From Pedococcus aerophilus (lineage in GTDB: Bacteria > Actinomycetota > Actinomycetes > Actinomycetales > Dermatophilaceae): 64,000 nucleotides of DNA. Shown one piece after another: positions 38,337 through 50,559 of this stretch (position 1 is its first letter; every line of letters begins with the position of its first letter). The translations under genes and the position numbers were made by a program. The stretch is from assembly GCF_039532215.1 (NCBI RefSeq), contig NZ_BAAARN010000001.1, positions 1-64,000 on the forward strand, written 5' to 3'. A model generated the notes under the pieces. The model did not search any database. It saw nothing but the letters and a program-made list of their open reading frames with translations, and was not told the origin of the DNA.

Positions 38337-38885
38337 TCAGGGGAGGCGGCGCACCATACGGCGCTCGCGGCGGCCCGAGGTCGCGTCGGTGACCAGGTCG
38401 TCGGTGGTGACCCAGCCCGCGCGTTCGTACACCGCGGCCGCGCGGGAGTTGTCGTCGATGACCCACAGCTCGAGCTGGTCCCTCCCGACAAACCCGGCGT
38501 GGTCGTCGACCGCGGCCAACAGGACGCCGGCGACGCCCCTGCCCCAGGCGTCCGGGTCCACGGCGAGGTAGTAGAGCTCCCAGGCGCTCGGTGTGGGGGC
38601 GCCGAGCGCGAACCCCACGACCGCGTCGTCGTCGCGGGCGACGAGGATGACCGATCCCTCGAGCACCAACCGGCGACGGACACCTGCGACCGCCTTCTCG
38701 ACGACGCTCGTGCCGGGCTCGGACCGGTTGTCGCGCCGTGCCGCCGCCCGCGCCCAGACGCCGGCGGCGACGTGGACGATGTCGTCCGGCACCTCGAGGC
38801 CGGCGGGGTGGCCGTAGGTGACGACGTGCATTGGCACCACCGGCGGCCGGGGCTCGTGCGTGGGGCGCGAGGGATCTGCGGTCAC
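38337..38885 (-). CDS. GNAT family N-acetyltransferase
   Basis: The 182-residue protein has a GNAT core: SVILVARDDDAVVGFALGAP, YYLAVDPDAWGRGVAGVLLA (CoA loop) and DDNSRAAAVYERAGW. The start is uncertain: GTG 38885 lies inside a copy of the CACTGCACGTCG motif and has no ribosome-binding site; ATG 38831 (MHVVTYGHPAG) would give 164 residues. Its stop region faces the convergent dioxygenase gene 31 bp away, with a partly self-complementary GTATGGCGCC/GGCGCACCATAC sequence between. Substrate unknown. Confidence 0.83.
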   Translation of the reverse strand: MTADPSRPTHEPRPPVVPMHVVTYGHPAGLEVPDDIVHVAAGVWARAAARRDNRSEPGTSVVEKAVAGVRRRLVLEGSVILVARDDDAVVGFALGAPTPSAWELYYLAVDPDAWGRGVAGVLLAAVDDHAGFVGRDQLELWVIDDNSRAAAVYERAGWVTTDDLVTDATSGRRERRMVRRLP

Positions 38886-38896
38886 TGCACGTCGTC

Positions 38897-39847
38897 TCAG
38901 ATCGCGTCGAGGGCGGCGAGGTCGGCGACGCTCGGCTGCCAGGCGACGGCGCGCGCGTTGCGCTGCACCTGCGCGGCACTGGTGACGCCGGAGATGACCG
39001 ACGCGACCTGCGGCTGGACCGCCAGCCCACCGATCGCCACGTCGAGGAGCTCGACGCCACGGTCGTCCGCGAACGCCTGGAGGGCCTCCACCCGGTCCCA
39101 GTCCGCGTCGACGAGCCAGTCCGCGCGGTCGGCCTCGAGCGCGGCGCGCGACCCCTCGGGAGCCGCAGCCCCGCGCTGGTACTTGCCGGTGAGCAGGCCA
39201 CGGCCGAGAGGGAAGAACGGGAGCAGGCCCAGGTCGAAGCGCTCACAGGCGGGGGTCACCTCGTCCTCGACCGAGCGGTCGAGCAGGGAGTACTCGTTCT
39301 GCACCGACACGAACGACGCGAGCCCGGCGGTCGCCGAGGTCCACGACGCGTCGGCGACCTGCCAGCCGTCGAAGTTGGAGCAGCCGACGTAGAGGACCTT
39401 GCCCTCGCGCACCAGGTCGGTGAGGACCTCGAGGGTCTCGCCGATGGGCGTCAGCGGGTCGGGGCGGTGCAGCTGGTAGAGGTCGATGTGGTCGGTCTGC
39501 AGGCGGCGCAGGCTGGCCTCGACCGCCCGTCGGACGTAGCGGCGTGACCCGCGCGCACCGAAGTCCTCGCCGTTGGCGCCCTGCATGTCCATGCCGAACT
39601 TCGTCGCCACGACGAACTCGTCGCGCTGGCCCTGCAACGCGTCACCGAGCATCTCCTCGCTCTGGCCCGGGTGCCCGCCGTAGATGTCGGCGGTGTCCAA
39701 GAGGGTGACGCCGGTCTCGCGGGCCGCGCGCAGGATGTCGGCGAGGCCCTCCTGGTCCACGCGGCGGCCGAACGCGTTGCACCCGAGGCCGACCGCGCTG
39801 ACCATCAGGCCGCTGCCGCCGAGGGGCCGGTACTCCATGTCGCTCAT
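38897..39847 (-). CDS. Aldo/keto reductase
   Basis: The 316-residue TIM-barrel NADPH oxidoreductase has the catalytic tetrad: Asp and Tyr in LLDTADIYGG, Lys in VATKFGMD and His in YQLHRPDPLTP. NADPH contacts occur in VGCSNFDGWQ and LLPFFPLGRGLLTGKY. ATG 39847 lies 6 nt after TAGGGT (minus strand 39859-39854), so the mRNA may be leaderless; the internal ATG three codons later matches the usual family start. Substrate unknown. Confidence 0.92.
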   Translation of the reverse strand: MSDMEYRPLGGSGLMVSAVGLGCNAFGRRVDQEGLADILRAARETGVTLLDTADIYGGHPGQSEEMLGDALQGQRDEFVVATKFGMDMQGANGEDFGARGSRRYVRRAVEASLRRLQTDHIDLYQLHRPDPLTPIGETLEVLTDLVREGKVLYVGCSNFDGWQVADASWTSATAGLASFVSVQNEYSLLDRSVEDEVTPACERFDLGLLPFFPLGRGLLTGKYQRGAAAPEGSRAALEADRADWLVDADWDRVEALQAFADDRGVELLDVAIGGLAVQPQVASVISGVTSAAQVQRNARAVAWQPSVADLAALDAI

Positions 39848-39903
39848 GCCCCCACCCTAGGTCGGGGCCCCGCAGCGATTCGGGGGACACCCGTCCCGAC
39901 GGC

Positions 39904-39909
39904 TAGACT
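39904..39909 (+). promoter_or_regulatory. Candidate -10 of the efp-nusB operon
   Basis: TAGACT lies in the 148-bp gap divergent from the aldo/keto reductase gene. A start near 39917 gives a leader of about 80 nt before GTG 39996. No good -35 is seen. Confidence 0.4.
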
Positions 39910-39995
39910 GGTCGGCGATTCCCACCCCGAACACTTCCGGAGCACTCGCGCGCGCCTGCGCCGCTGGGTACCGGCTCATCGAAAGCGATTGACAC

Positions 39996-40556
39996 GTGGC
40001 ATCGACCAACGAGCTCAAGAACGGCCTGGTCCTGAACCTCGAGGGACAGCTGTGGTCCGTCGTGGAGTTCCAGCACGTCAAGCCCGGCAAGGGCCCGGCG
40101 TTCGTGCGCACCAAGCTCAAGAACGTCCTCTCCGGCAAGGTCGTCGACAAGACCTTCAACGCAGGCGTCAAGGTCGAGACCGCGAACGTCGACCGCCGCG
40201 ACATGCAGTACCTCTACAAGGACGGTACCGACTACGTCTTCATGGACGGGTCGACCTACGACCAGATCTACATCCCCGAGGCCACCGTCGGCACCGCCGC
40301 GGACTACCTCCTCGAGAACCAGATGGCCCAGGTCGCCACGCACGACGGCACCGTCCTCTACGTCGAGCTCCCGACCTCGGTCGTGCTCGAGATCACCTAC
40401 ACCGAGCCTGGCCTGCAGGGTGACCGCTCCACCGGTGGCACCAAGCCGGCGACCCTCGAGACCGGTGCGCAGATCAACGTGCCGCTGTTCCTCGAGCAGG
40501 GCACCAAGGTCAAGGTCGACACCCGCGACGGCTCGTACCTCGGCCGCGTGAACTAA
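39996..40556 (+). CDS. efp: Translation elongation factor P
   Basis: The 186-residue protein has the three-domain EF-P layout. The N-terminal KOW-like domain ([20 protein letters not shown]) carries the tip loop [15 protein letters not shown] with the conserved Lys near residue 32. OB domains follow, with the family signature [23 protein letters not shown] rescues ribosomes stalled at polyproline. The start matches the family; the Shine-Dalgarno sequence is weak. Confidence 0.97.
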   Translation: MASTNELKNGLVLNLEGQLWSVVEFQHVKPGKGPAFVRTKLKNVLSGKVVDKTFNAGVKVETANVDRRDMQYLYKDGTDYVFMDGSTYDQIYIPEATVGTAADYLLENQMAQVATHDGTVLYVELPTSVVLEITYTEPGLQGDRSTGGTKPATLETGAQINVPLFLEQGTKVKVDTRDGSYLGRVN

Positions 40557-40970
40557 GTGGCTGCTCGCTCCAAGGCGCGCAAGCGCGCGATCGACATCCT
40601 CTTCGAGGCCGAGCAGCGTGGGCTGAACGCCCGCGACCTGCTGGCCGAGCGGCTCGCGAAGCCGGTCACCGAGGCCCCGCTCAACCAGTACACCGCCGAC
40701 CTCGTCGAGGGCGTCGTGTCGCACTGGACCGACATCAACGAGCTGCTCTCGACGTACTCCCAGGGCTGGACGATCGAGCGCATGCCGAGCGTCGACCGCG
40801 CGATCCTGCGCCTCGGCGCCTGGGAGATCCTCTACTCCGACGACATCCCCGACGGGGTCGCGATCTCCGAGGCCGTCGAGCTGGCCACCAGCCTGTCGAC
40901 CGACGACTCCCCGAAGTTCGTCAACGGCCTGCTCGGTCGGCTCGCCGAGGTCAAGCCGACCCTGGCCTGA
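40557..40970 (+). CDS. nusB: Transcription antitermination factor NusB
   Basis: The 137-residue all-helical protein binds boxA RNA in rRNA operons with S10. Signatures are RKRAIDILFEAEQRG at the start and RAILRLGAWEILY with DGVAISEAVELA. GTG 40557 follows the efp TAA with no gap, so the two are coupled. The efp-nusB pair is conserved in actinobacteria. Confidence 0.95.
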   Translation: MAARSKARKRAIDILFEAEQRGLNARDLLAERLAKPVTEAPLNQYTADLVEGVVSHWTDINELLSTYSQGWTIERMPSVDRAILRLGAWEILYSDDIPDGVAISEAVELATSLSTDDSPKFVNGLLGRLAEVKPTLA

Positions 40971-40987
40971 CCTGCCCTGACGCCCAA

Positions 40988-41341
40988 GTGAGTCCGCGTG
41001 ACCCTGCCGAGGACGACGACGTGGTGGGGTTCGCCCACGTGCTCGACCTCGACGGTCACGCGCACCTCGAGCAGATCGCGGTCCTGCCGGACCGTTCGCG
41101 ACGCGGGATCGGGGCCGTCCTCCTCGAGGAGGCGTGCCGGTATGCCGCCGAGCAGGGCTCCGCGCAGGTCACCCTGCGCACCTTCCGCGACGTCCCGTGG
41201 AACGCCCCGTTCTACGCGCGGCACGGGTTCGAGGTCCTGGACCCGGAGCCCGGCTGGATGCAGCCCCTGCGCGACGCAGAAGCCCGGATCGGGTTGCCGC
41301 AGAACGGCATCCGCGTCGCCATGGTCCGTCAGGTCGACTGA
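40988..41341 (+). pseudogene. N-terminally truncated GNAT acetyltransferase
   Basis: The 117-residue frame begins within a GNAT domain: VVGFAHVLDLDGHAHLEQIA, then the CoA loop LPDRSRRGIGAVLLEEA, and TFRDVPWNAPFYARHGFEVL. Full-length relatives have another 50 residues or so (beta 1, alpha 1-2, beta 2) ahead of this point. The upstream in-frame sequence runs into nusB without matching such a region. GTG 40988 has no ribosome-binding site. Either a remnant or a rare minimal domain; remnant is likelier. It lies 17 bp after nusB and ends at an inverted repeat. Confidence 0.65.
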
Positions 41342-41349
41342 CGCCGGTT

Positions 41350-41398
41350 CGTGCACGAATCGCCCCGGAACGCCCACCGCGGGGGCGATCTGTGCACG
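41350..41398. terminator. Inverted repeat between convergent genes (terminator or REP-like)
   Basis: CGTGCACGAATCGCCCC (41350-41366) and GGGGCGATCTGTGCACG (41382-41398) pair at 15 of 17 positions around a 15-nt loop. It fills the 77-bp space between two stop codons, where a bidirectional terminator is expected. The TGTGCACG-type ends also resemble dispersed intergenic repeats. Confidence 0.6.
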
Positions 41399-41418
41399 CT
41401 CCGGCGCGAACGGACCCC

Positions 41419-42279
41419 TCACTCAGGGCGGAAGGCCTCCCGGACCGCGGCCATGTCGCTGCGCTCGTGCCCGGTCCTGGCCGCCGCGGCGTAGACGGCG
41501 GACAGCGCGTCGAGCAGCCTGCTTTCGACCCCGACGGTGGTCGCGGCGTCCTGGATCAGGCCCACGTCCTTGAGGGCGCTGCCGACGGCGAACGACGCGT
41601 CGTACGACTGGTCGATCATCAGGCCGCCCTTGAGCTGCGCGTAGGGCGTGTCCGTCGGCCCGCCCCCGATGGCCTCGAGGAAGAGCCGCGGGTCGAGGCC
41701 GAACGCGTCGGTCAGGGCGACCGACTGGGCGACGGCTGCGTTGACCGAGGCGATCCAGGCGTTGACCGCGAGCTTGAGCCGGCTCGCGGCGCCGGGGGAG
41801 TCGCCCACCCACATCGTCCGGCTGCCGACCGCGTCGAGCACGGGCCGCACGCGGTCCTCGAGCCCGCGGTCTCCTGAGACCACGACGACGAGGGCGCCGT
41901 TCTCGGCAGGCGCCTTGGTCCCGAGCACGGGGGCGTCGAGGAACGGCACCGAGTGCCGGGCCGCCAACGCGGCCAGCTGCTCCACGCCCTCGACCCCGAC
42001 CGTCGACGTCTGGAGCCAGACGGCGCCGCCCAGGTCGTCGAGCAGCGGTGCCACCACGTCGAGCACGGCCACGGTGTCGTGCAGCATCGTCACCACGACC
42101 TCGGCACCGGAGACGGCCTCGCCCGCCTCGGCGCACACCCGAACGCCATCGTGCTCGAGGGCTGCCGCACGCTCCGGGCTGCGGTTCCACGCCCTCACCT
42201 CGAGCCCTGCGCGGGCCAGGCTGCGCGCCATACCGGTTCCCATGATCCCCGTGCCGAGCACAGCCACCGTCGTCGTCAT
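41419..42279 (-). CDS. NAD(P)-dependent beta-hydroxyacid dehydrogenase (3-hydroxyisobutyrate dehydrogenase family)
   Basis: The 286-residue protein starts with a Rossmann loop AVLGTGIMGTGMARSLARAG, then NRSPERA, the substrate motif LDAPVLGTKAPAENGALVVV, and the catalytic Lys in RLKLAVNAWIASVNAAVAQS. ATG 42279 was chosen because the Rossmann strand begins four residues later; GGAAGG lies about 12 nt upstream. Imine reductases share this fold, so the substrate is open. It is divergent from the pyr operon. Confidence 0.88.
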   Translation of the reverse strand: MTTTVAVLGTGIMGTGMARSLARAGLEVRAWNRSPERAAALEHDGVRVCAEAGEAVSGAEVVVTMLHDTVAVLDVVAPLLDDLGGAVWLQTSTVGVEGVEQLAALAARHSVPFLDAPVLGTKAPAENGALVVVVSGDRGLEDRVRPVLDAVGSRTMWVGDSPGAASRLKLAVNAWIASVNAAVAQSVALTDAFGLDPRLFLEAIGGGPTDTPYAQLKGGLMIDQSYDASFAVGSALKDVGLIQDAATTVGVESRLLDALSAVYAAAARTGHERSDMAAVREAFRPE

Positions 42280-42420
42280 CGCCAGGTCGAACCTTCCGCG
42301 TAGGGCCGACGTCCGCGCCGGCACGTCTCCTTCCTACCGGAGGTCGGGGTGCGGCGCCCGGGTCGTGCGGCAGACCCGTCCGCGGGTCGAGCCGGTGTGC
42401 GTCCACGGGGGCCCGGCCGC

Positions 42421-42426
42421 TACAGT
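42421..42426 (+). promoter_or_regulatory. Candidate -10 of the pyr operon
   Basis: TACAGT lies 21 bp before the PyrR-binding loop; transcription from about 42433 would place the whole loop in a leader of about 57 nt. Confidence 0.5.
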
Positions 42427-42441
42427 GGCCGACGATCGACA

Positions 42442-42480
42442 TCCTTTAACGACCTGTCCTGTGAGGCAGGGAAGGAGGTC
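42442..42480 (+). promoter_or_regulatory. PyrR-binding loop overlapping the pyrR ribosome-binding site
   Basis: The leader has the PyrR-binding layout: a CTTTAA lead-in, a lower stem GACCT (42451-42455) with AGGTC (42476-42480), an upper stem TGTC/GGCA capped by the conserved CTGTGA, and a purine-rich internal bulge GGGAAGG. The Shine-Dalgarno AAGGAGG at 42472-42478 is part of the bulge and lower stem. Binding of PyrR with UMP would therefore hide the start site, the translational repression known in Mycobacterium smegmatis. I see no antiterminator/terminator pair. Confidence 0.85.
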
Positions 42481-42489
42481 CTGACGCCC

Positions 42490-43101
42490 GTGCGTCCTGA
42501 CTCTGCCGTACCCACTCCCGTCGACGCCTCCCCGGCTCCCGGAGCTCCCGCACCGTCCCCGTCGCGCACGGTCCTCACGGCCAGCGACATCTCCCGCGCC
42601 CTGCGCCGCGTGGCCCACGAGATCCTCGAGCACAACAAGGGCGGCTCCGACCTCGTCGTGCTCGGCATCCCCAGCCGCGGGGTGGTCCTGGCCCAGCGGC
42701 TCGCCGCCGTGATGGAGAGCGTGGAGGGCAGGCCGGTCCCGGTCGGCGCGCTCGACGTGACCATGCACCGCGACGACCTGCGGCGACAGCCCACCCGCAG
42801 CCCGCGGCACACCGACATCCCCGGTGGCGGCATCGACGACAAGGTCGTCGTCCTCGTCGACGACGTCCTCTACTCGGGCCGCACCGTCCGGGCCGCGCTC
42901 GACGCCCTGTCCGACCTCGGGCGGCCCCGCGCCGTGCGCCTCGCGGTGCTCGTCGACCGCGGGCACCGTGAGCTGCCCATCCGCGCCGACCACGTCGGCA
43001 AGAACCTGCCCACGTCGAGCAGCGAGCGGGTCTCGGTGCGGCTGTCGGACCACGACGGCGTCGAGGACCAGGTCACCATCGCCGGAGGAGACCGCCCATG
43101 A
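42490..43101 (+). CDS. pyrR: Bifunctional pyr operon regulator / uracil phosphoribosyltransferase PyrR
   Basis: The 203-residue protein has the PRTase fold: [38 protein letters not shown], the PRPP loop [20 protein letters not shown] and [19 protein letters not shown] 42490 lies 11 nt after AAGGAGG. The first 25 residues are Pro/Ala/Ser-rich and family-specific. PyrR binds pyr mRNA when UMP is high. First gene of pyrR-B-C-x-carA-carB-pyrK-pyrD-pyrF. Confidence 0.96.
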   Translation: MRPDSAVPTPVDASPAPGAPAPSPSRTVLTASDISRALRRVAHEILEHNKGGSDLVVLGIPSRGVVLAQRLAAVMESVEGRPVPVGALDVTMHRDDLRRQPTRSPRHTDIPGGGIDDKVVVLVDDVLYSGRTVRAALDALSDLGRPRAVRLAVLVDRGHRELPIRADHVGKNLPTSSSERVSVRLSDHDGVEDQVTIAGGDRP

Positions 43102-43159
43102 ACATGACCCCACGAAGTTCTGCGCTCCTCCGTCGCTCCGACACTTCGCGAGGACCCCG
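43102..43159 (+). other. 58-bp pyrR-pyrB spacer with palindrome and a 19-codon bridging frame
   Basis: The only sizeable gap among the first pyr joints contains CGAAGT (43113-43118) and its complement ACTTCG (43143-43148). A 19-codon frame from ATG 43104 ([19 protein letters not shown]) ends in TGA 43161-43163, which overlaps the pyrB ATG at 43160. It could couple translation across the spacer or be a chance product of a REP-like insertion. Confidence 0.45.
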
Positions 43160-44134
43160 ATGAGCACGACCACCACCGCGCGCCGTACGCATCGCCACCT
43201 GCTGTCCTCCGCGGACCTCGACCGCGGCCAGGTCCGGGCCATCCTCGACACCGCCGCGGAGATGCACGGGGTGCAGCAGCGCGAGGTCAAGAAGCTGCCG
43301 ACCCTGCGCGGCCGCACGGTCGTCAACCTGTTCTTCGAGGACTCGACCCGCACGCGCAGCTCGTTCGAGATCGCGGGCAAGTGGCTCTCGGCCGACGTCA
43401 TCAACATCAGCGGCAAGGGCTCCTCGACCTCCAAGGGCGAGTCCCTGCGCGACACGGTGCTCACCGTCGCGGCGATGGGCGTCGACGCCCTCGTCATCCG
43501 CCACCACGCCAGCGGTGCCGCCCAGCAGGTCAGCCAGTGGGTCGACGCGCACGTCGTCAACGCCGGCGACGGCACGCACGAGCACCCGACGCAGGCCCTG
43601 CTCGACGCGTACACGATGGAGCGCCGCCTCGGTGACCTCGAGGGTCGTCACGTCGCCATCGTCGGCGACCTGACCCACTCCCGCGTCGTCCGCTCCAACC
43701 TCATCACCCTGCGGACGCTGGGCGCCCGGGTCACGCTGGTCGCCCCGCCGACCCTGATGCCGAGTGGCATCGGCGCGTGGGCGGCAGCCGAGGGGTTCGC
43801 CCTGTCGAACGACTTCGACGCCGTGCTGCCGACCGCCGACGCCGTGATGATGCTGCGGGTGCAGCGGGAGCGGATGAGTGGCGGGTTCTTCCCGACGCCG
43901 CGGGAGTACACCGTCGGCTACGGCCTGACCCGCCCGCGCCTCGACGTGCTGATGGCCGCCAACCCCGACGCCGTCATCTGCCACCCCGGCCCCATGAACC
44001 GTGGCCTCGAGATCTCGCCGGATGCCGCCGACGCGGCTTCGTCGCTGGTGCTCGACCAGGTGAGCGCGGGCGTCGCGGTGCGGATGAGCGTGCTCTACCA
44101 CCTTCTCGCCGGTGGCGAGGGAGAGGACAGCTGA
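43160..44134 (+). CDS. pyrB: Aspartate carbamoyltransferase catalytic subunit
   Basis: The 324-residue enzyme joins carbamoyl phosphate and aspartate. Signatures are [19 protein letters not shown] (carbamoyl phosphate site), [34 protein letters not shown] and [15 protein letters not shown] 43160 has GAGGAC about 6 nt upstream and overlaps the stop of a 19-codon frame. No pyrI regulatory subunit gene is present. Confidence 0.97.
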   Translation: MSTTTTARRTHRHLLSSADLDRGQVRAILDTAAEMHGVQQREVKKLPTLRGRTVVNLFFEDSTRTRSSFEIAGKWLSADVINISGKGSSTSKGESLRDTVLTVAAMGVDALVIRHHASGAAQQVSQWVDAHVVNAGDGTHEHPTQALLDAYTMERRLGDLEGRHVAIVGDLTHSRVVRSNLITLRTLGARVTLVAPPTLMPSGIGAWAAAEGFALSNDFDAVLPTADAVMMLRVQRERMSGGFFPTPREYTVGYGLTRPRLDVLMAANPDAVICHPGPMNRGLEISPDAADAASSLVLDQVSAGVAVRMSVLYHLLAGGEGEDS

Positions 44135-45423
44135 TGGCCAGCCTGCTCGTCACCGGAGCCAACCTGCTCGGCCGGGGCGCGACCGACCTCCTCGTCGAGG
44201 ACGGCGTCATCACCGAGGTCGGCTCGATCCGCTCGGCCAAGGGCGCCGACGTCCTCGACGCCGACGGTCTCGTGGCGCTGCCCGGACTCGTCGACCTCCA
44301 CACCCACCTGCGCGAGCCCGGCCGCGAGGACGCCGAGACCATCGCGTCCGGTGCTGCCGCTGCGGCCGTCGGTGGGTTCACCGCCGTGCTCGCCATGGCC
44401 AACACCAACCCCGTCACCGACACCGCAGAGGCGGCCGAGCGCATCCTCGACCTCGGGCGGGCCACCGGTCTGGTGGACGTCGTCCCGGTGGGCGCCGTCA
44501 CCAAGGGCCTCGCGGGGGAGGAGCTCGCCGAGCTCGGCCTCATGCACCGCTCCCGCGCACGGACCACGTTCTTCTCCGACGACGGCAAGTGCGTGCACAA
44601 CGCGCGCGTCATGCGCCGGGCCCTGGAGTACGTCCGCGCGTTCGGCGGCGTCGTCTCCCAGCACGCCCAGGACCCGCACCTCGCCGGTCCGCAGGCCTGC
44701 GCCCACGAGGGCGAGCTGTCCGGCCGCCTCGGACTGCCGGGCTGGCCGGGCATCGCGGAGGAGTCGATCGTCGCCCGCGACGTCATGCTCGCCCGTCACA
44801 TCGGCTCGCGCGTCCACGTCGCCCACGTCTCCACGGCGGGCACCGTCGAGGTCGTCCGCTGGGCCAAGGCCCAGGGCATCGACGTCACCGCCGAGGTCAC
44901 GCCGCACCACCTCGTGCTCACCACCGACCTGCTCGCCGGCTACGACCCGACGTTCAAGGTCAACCCGCCGCTGCGGCCGCAGGAGGACGTCGACGCGCTG
45001 CGCGCGGCGCTCGCCGACGGCACGATCGACGCCGTGGCCACCGACCACGCGCCGCACGCCCGGCACGACAAGGAGCACGCGTTCGTCGACGCCGCCTTCG
45101 GGATGCTCGGCCTGGAGACCGCGCTGTCGGTGGTCAGCGACGTCATGGTGCGCGGCGGGCTGCTCGACTGGGCCGGGGTCGCCCGCGTCATGTCGCAGTC
45201 GCCCGCACGCATCGCCGGGCTCGCGGCGCACGGTTCGACCCTGTCGGTGGGCGACGCAGCCCACCTCACGCTGGTCGACCCCGCCGCCGAGGTCACGGTC
45301 GACCGCGGCGCCAGCCTGTCGCTGTCGCGCAACAACCCCTGGCACGGCCGGACGCTGCAGGGCGCGGTCCACGCCACCGTGTTCGGTGGTCGCGTCACCG
45401 CCCAGAAGGGAGCCCTCGCGTGA
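44134..45423 (+). CDS. pyrC: Dihydroorotase
   Basis: The 429-residue type I dihydroorotase has the metal motif DLHTHLREPGREDAETIASG, the substrate loop MANTNPVTDT, FFSDDGKCVHNARVM, EVTPHHLVLT and the catalytic Asp in VATDHAPHA. The ATG overlaps the pyrB stop by 1 bp. Type I enzymes often associate with PyrB; here the two are adjacent. Confidence 0.96.
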   Translation: MASLLVTGANLLGRGATDLLVEDGVITEVGSIRSAKGADVLDADGLVALPGLVDLHTHLREPGREDAETIASGAAAAAVGGFTAVLAMANTNPVTDTAEAAERILDLGRATGLVDVVPVGAVTKGLAGEELAELGLMHRSRARTTFFSDDGKCVHNARVMRRALEYVRAFGGVVSQHAQDPHLAGPQACAHEGELSGRLGLPGWPGIAEESIVARDVMLARHIGSRVHVAHVSTAGTVEVVRWAKAQGIDVTAEVTPHHLVLTTDLLAGYDPTFKVNPPLRPQEDVDALRAALADGTIDAVATDHAPHARHDKEHAFVDAAFGMLGLETALSVVSDVMVRGGLLDWAGVARVMSQSPARIAGLAAHGSTLSVGDAAHLTLVDPAAEVTVDRGASLSLSRNNPWHGRTLQGAVHATVFGGRVTAQKGALA

Positions 45424-46052
45424 CCCGCGTCCAGGCCGTGGGAGTGCTCCTCGTCGCGCTCGGCCTCATCTACGGACTCCTGTATGCCGCGTGGCTGCGC
45501 AAGCGGCGCCGGCACACGTCGGCGGCGATCGCCGCCGAGCGGGCCCGCGGCGACGGCGGGGCGGACGTGGCGGCCGATGACACCGGCAGCACCGCGAAGC
45601 CGGCGGCGCAGCTCTCCGTGGAGGGCACCTACATCAGCACCACCACCGCCCTGAGCCGCCTCGAGCGGGTCACCGTCGAGGGCCTGGGCAACCGCGCCTC
45701 GGCGACCCTGCTCATCACCCGGGGCTCACCGGAGGAGCTCGTGCGCATCGAGAGGCAGGGCGAGTCGACCGTCCTCATCACGGGCCCCCGCCTCGTCTCG
45801 GTGCGACGTGACCGCGGCATGGTCGGCAAGTTCGTCGGCAGCAACCGCATGCTCGTCCTGCAGTGGCGGGCCGAGGGCGGCGACCTCTACGAGACCGGGT
45901 TCCTGCCGCGGTACAAGGCCGACCTCGAGCGCGTCGAGTCAGCACTCTGGTGGCACACCGGCGAACAGCGCACCGAAGTCGGCGCCGAGCCTGCAGAGAC
46001 CACTCCCAACGTGTCCGATTCCCCTGCGACAGAAGGAAACTCCACGTCATGA
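45420..46052 (+). CDS. Membrane-anchored protein with PH-like domain (Rv1382 position)
   Basis: The 210-residue protein has an N-terminal membrane helix ([20 protein letters not shown]) then a basic KRRRH anchor, a linker, a beta-rich domain (residues about 65-170: [59 protein letters not shown]) of PH-like type, and an acidic Thr/Ser tail. It overlaps pyrC and carA by 4 bp on each side. M. tuberculosis has Rv1382 at the same place. Constant location in the pyr operon suggests a link with the pathway, but no function is known. Confidence 0.82.
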   Translation: MTRVQAVGVLLVALGLIYGLLYAAWLRKRRRHTSAAIAAERARGDGGADVAADDTGSTAKPAAQLSVEGTYISTTTALSRLERVTVEGLGNRASATLLITRGSPEELVRIERQGESTVLITGPRLVSVRRDRGMVGKFVGSNRMLVLQWRAEGGDLYETGFLPRYKADLERVESALWWHTGEQRTEVGAEPAETTPNVSDSPATEGNSTS

Positions 46053-47235
46053 CCAGTCCCGCCCACCTCGCACCGCGCGGTGCCGCCGTCCTCGTCCTCG
46101 AGGACGGGCGGGCCTTCCACGGTGACGCGTACGGCGCCACCGGCCAGACCGTCGGCGAGGCCGTGTTCTCCACCGGCATGACCGGCTACCAGGAGACGCT
46201 CACCGACCCGAGCTACCACCGCCAGGTCGTCGTCATGACCGCCCCGCACGTGGGCAACACCGGCGTCAACGACGAGGACGACGAGTCCCGGAAGATCTGG
46301 GTCGCCGGGTACGTCGTGCGCGACCCCGCGCTGCGCCCGTCGAACTGGCGCTCCCAGCGATCCCTCGAGGACGACCTGCGCGAGCAGGGTGTCGTCGGCA
46401 TCAGCGGCATCGACACCCGGGCCCTGACCCGCCACCTGCGCGAGCGCGGCGCCATGCGCGTGGGCATCTTCTCCGGCGACCAGGCCGAGCAGCCCGTCGC
46501 GCAGCTTGCCTCGACGGTGCAGCAGGCGCCGCTGATGGCCGGCGCCGCCCTGGCGGCCGAGGTCACCACCTCCGAGGCCTACGTCGTGCCGGCGGTGGGG
46601 GAGAAGCGCTTCACGGTGGCGGCCCTCGACCTCGGCATCAAGGCGATGACGCCGGCGCTGCTGGCGCAGCAGGGCATCGAGGTGCACGTGCTGCCCGCGA
46701 GCTCGACCTTCGAGCAGGTCAGGGCCGTCGGCGAGGACGGCCCGGACGGGGTGTTCTTCTCCAACGGTCCCGGGGACCCGTCCACCGCCGACGCCGAGGT
46801 CGCGGTCCTGCGGCAGGTGCTCGATGCGCGGATCCCGTTCTTCGGCATCTGCTTCGGCAACCAGCTGCTCGGGCGCGCACTCGGGTTCGGCACCTACAAG
46901 CTCAAGTACGGTCACCGCGGGATCAACCAGCCGGTCATGGACCGCACCACCGGCAAGGTCGAGGTGACGGCGCACAACCACGGCTTCGCCGTCGACGCCC
47001 CGCTCGACGGCGAGGTGACCGCGCCGGCGGACGCCGAGGGGTCGGCATACGGCCGCGTGCGGGTCTCGCACGTGTGCCTCAACGACGACGTCGTCGAGGG
47101 CCTCGAGTGCCTCGACCTCCCCGCGTACTCGGTGCAGTACCACCCGGAGGCCGCCGCCGGCCCGCACGACGCGGGCTACCTGTTCGACCGGTTCGTCGAG
47201 TTGATGAGCAGCAATGAGAAGGGAACCCACGCCTG

Positions 47236-47236
<1 letters not shown>
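46049..47236 (+). CDS. carA: Carbamoyl-phosphate synthase small subunit
   Basis: The 395-residue glutaminase subunit has an N-terminal CPSase domain ([40 protein letters not shown]) and a class I GATase domain: oxyanion [10 protein letters not shown], nucleophile Cys in [17 protein letters not shown], and His/Glu in [16 protein letters not shown] 46049 has AGAAGGAAA 10 nt upstream. Confidence 0.97.
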
Positions 47237-50555
<3,319 letters not shown>

Positions 50556-50559
<4 letters not shown>

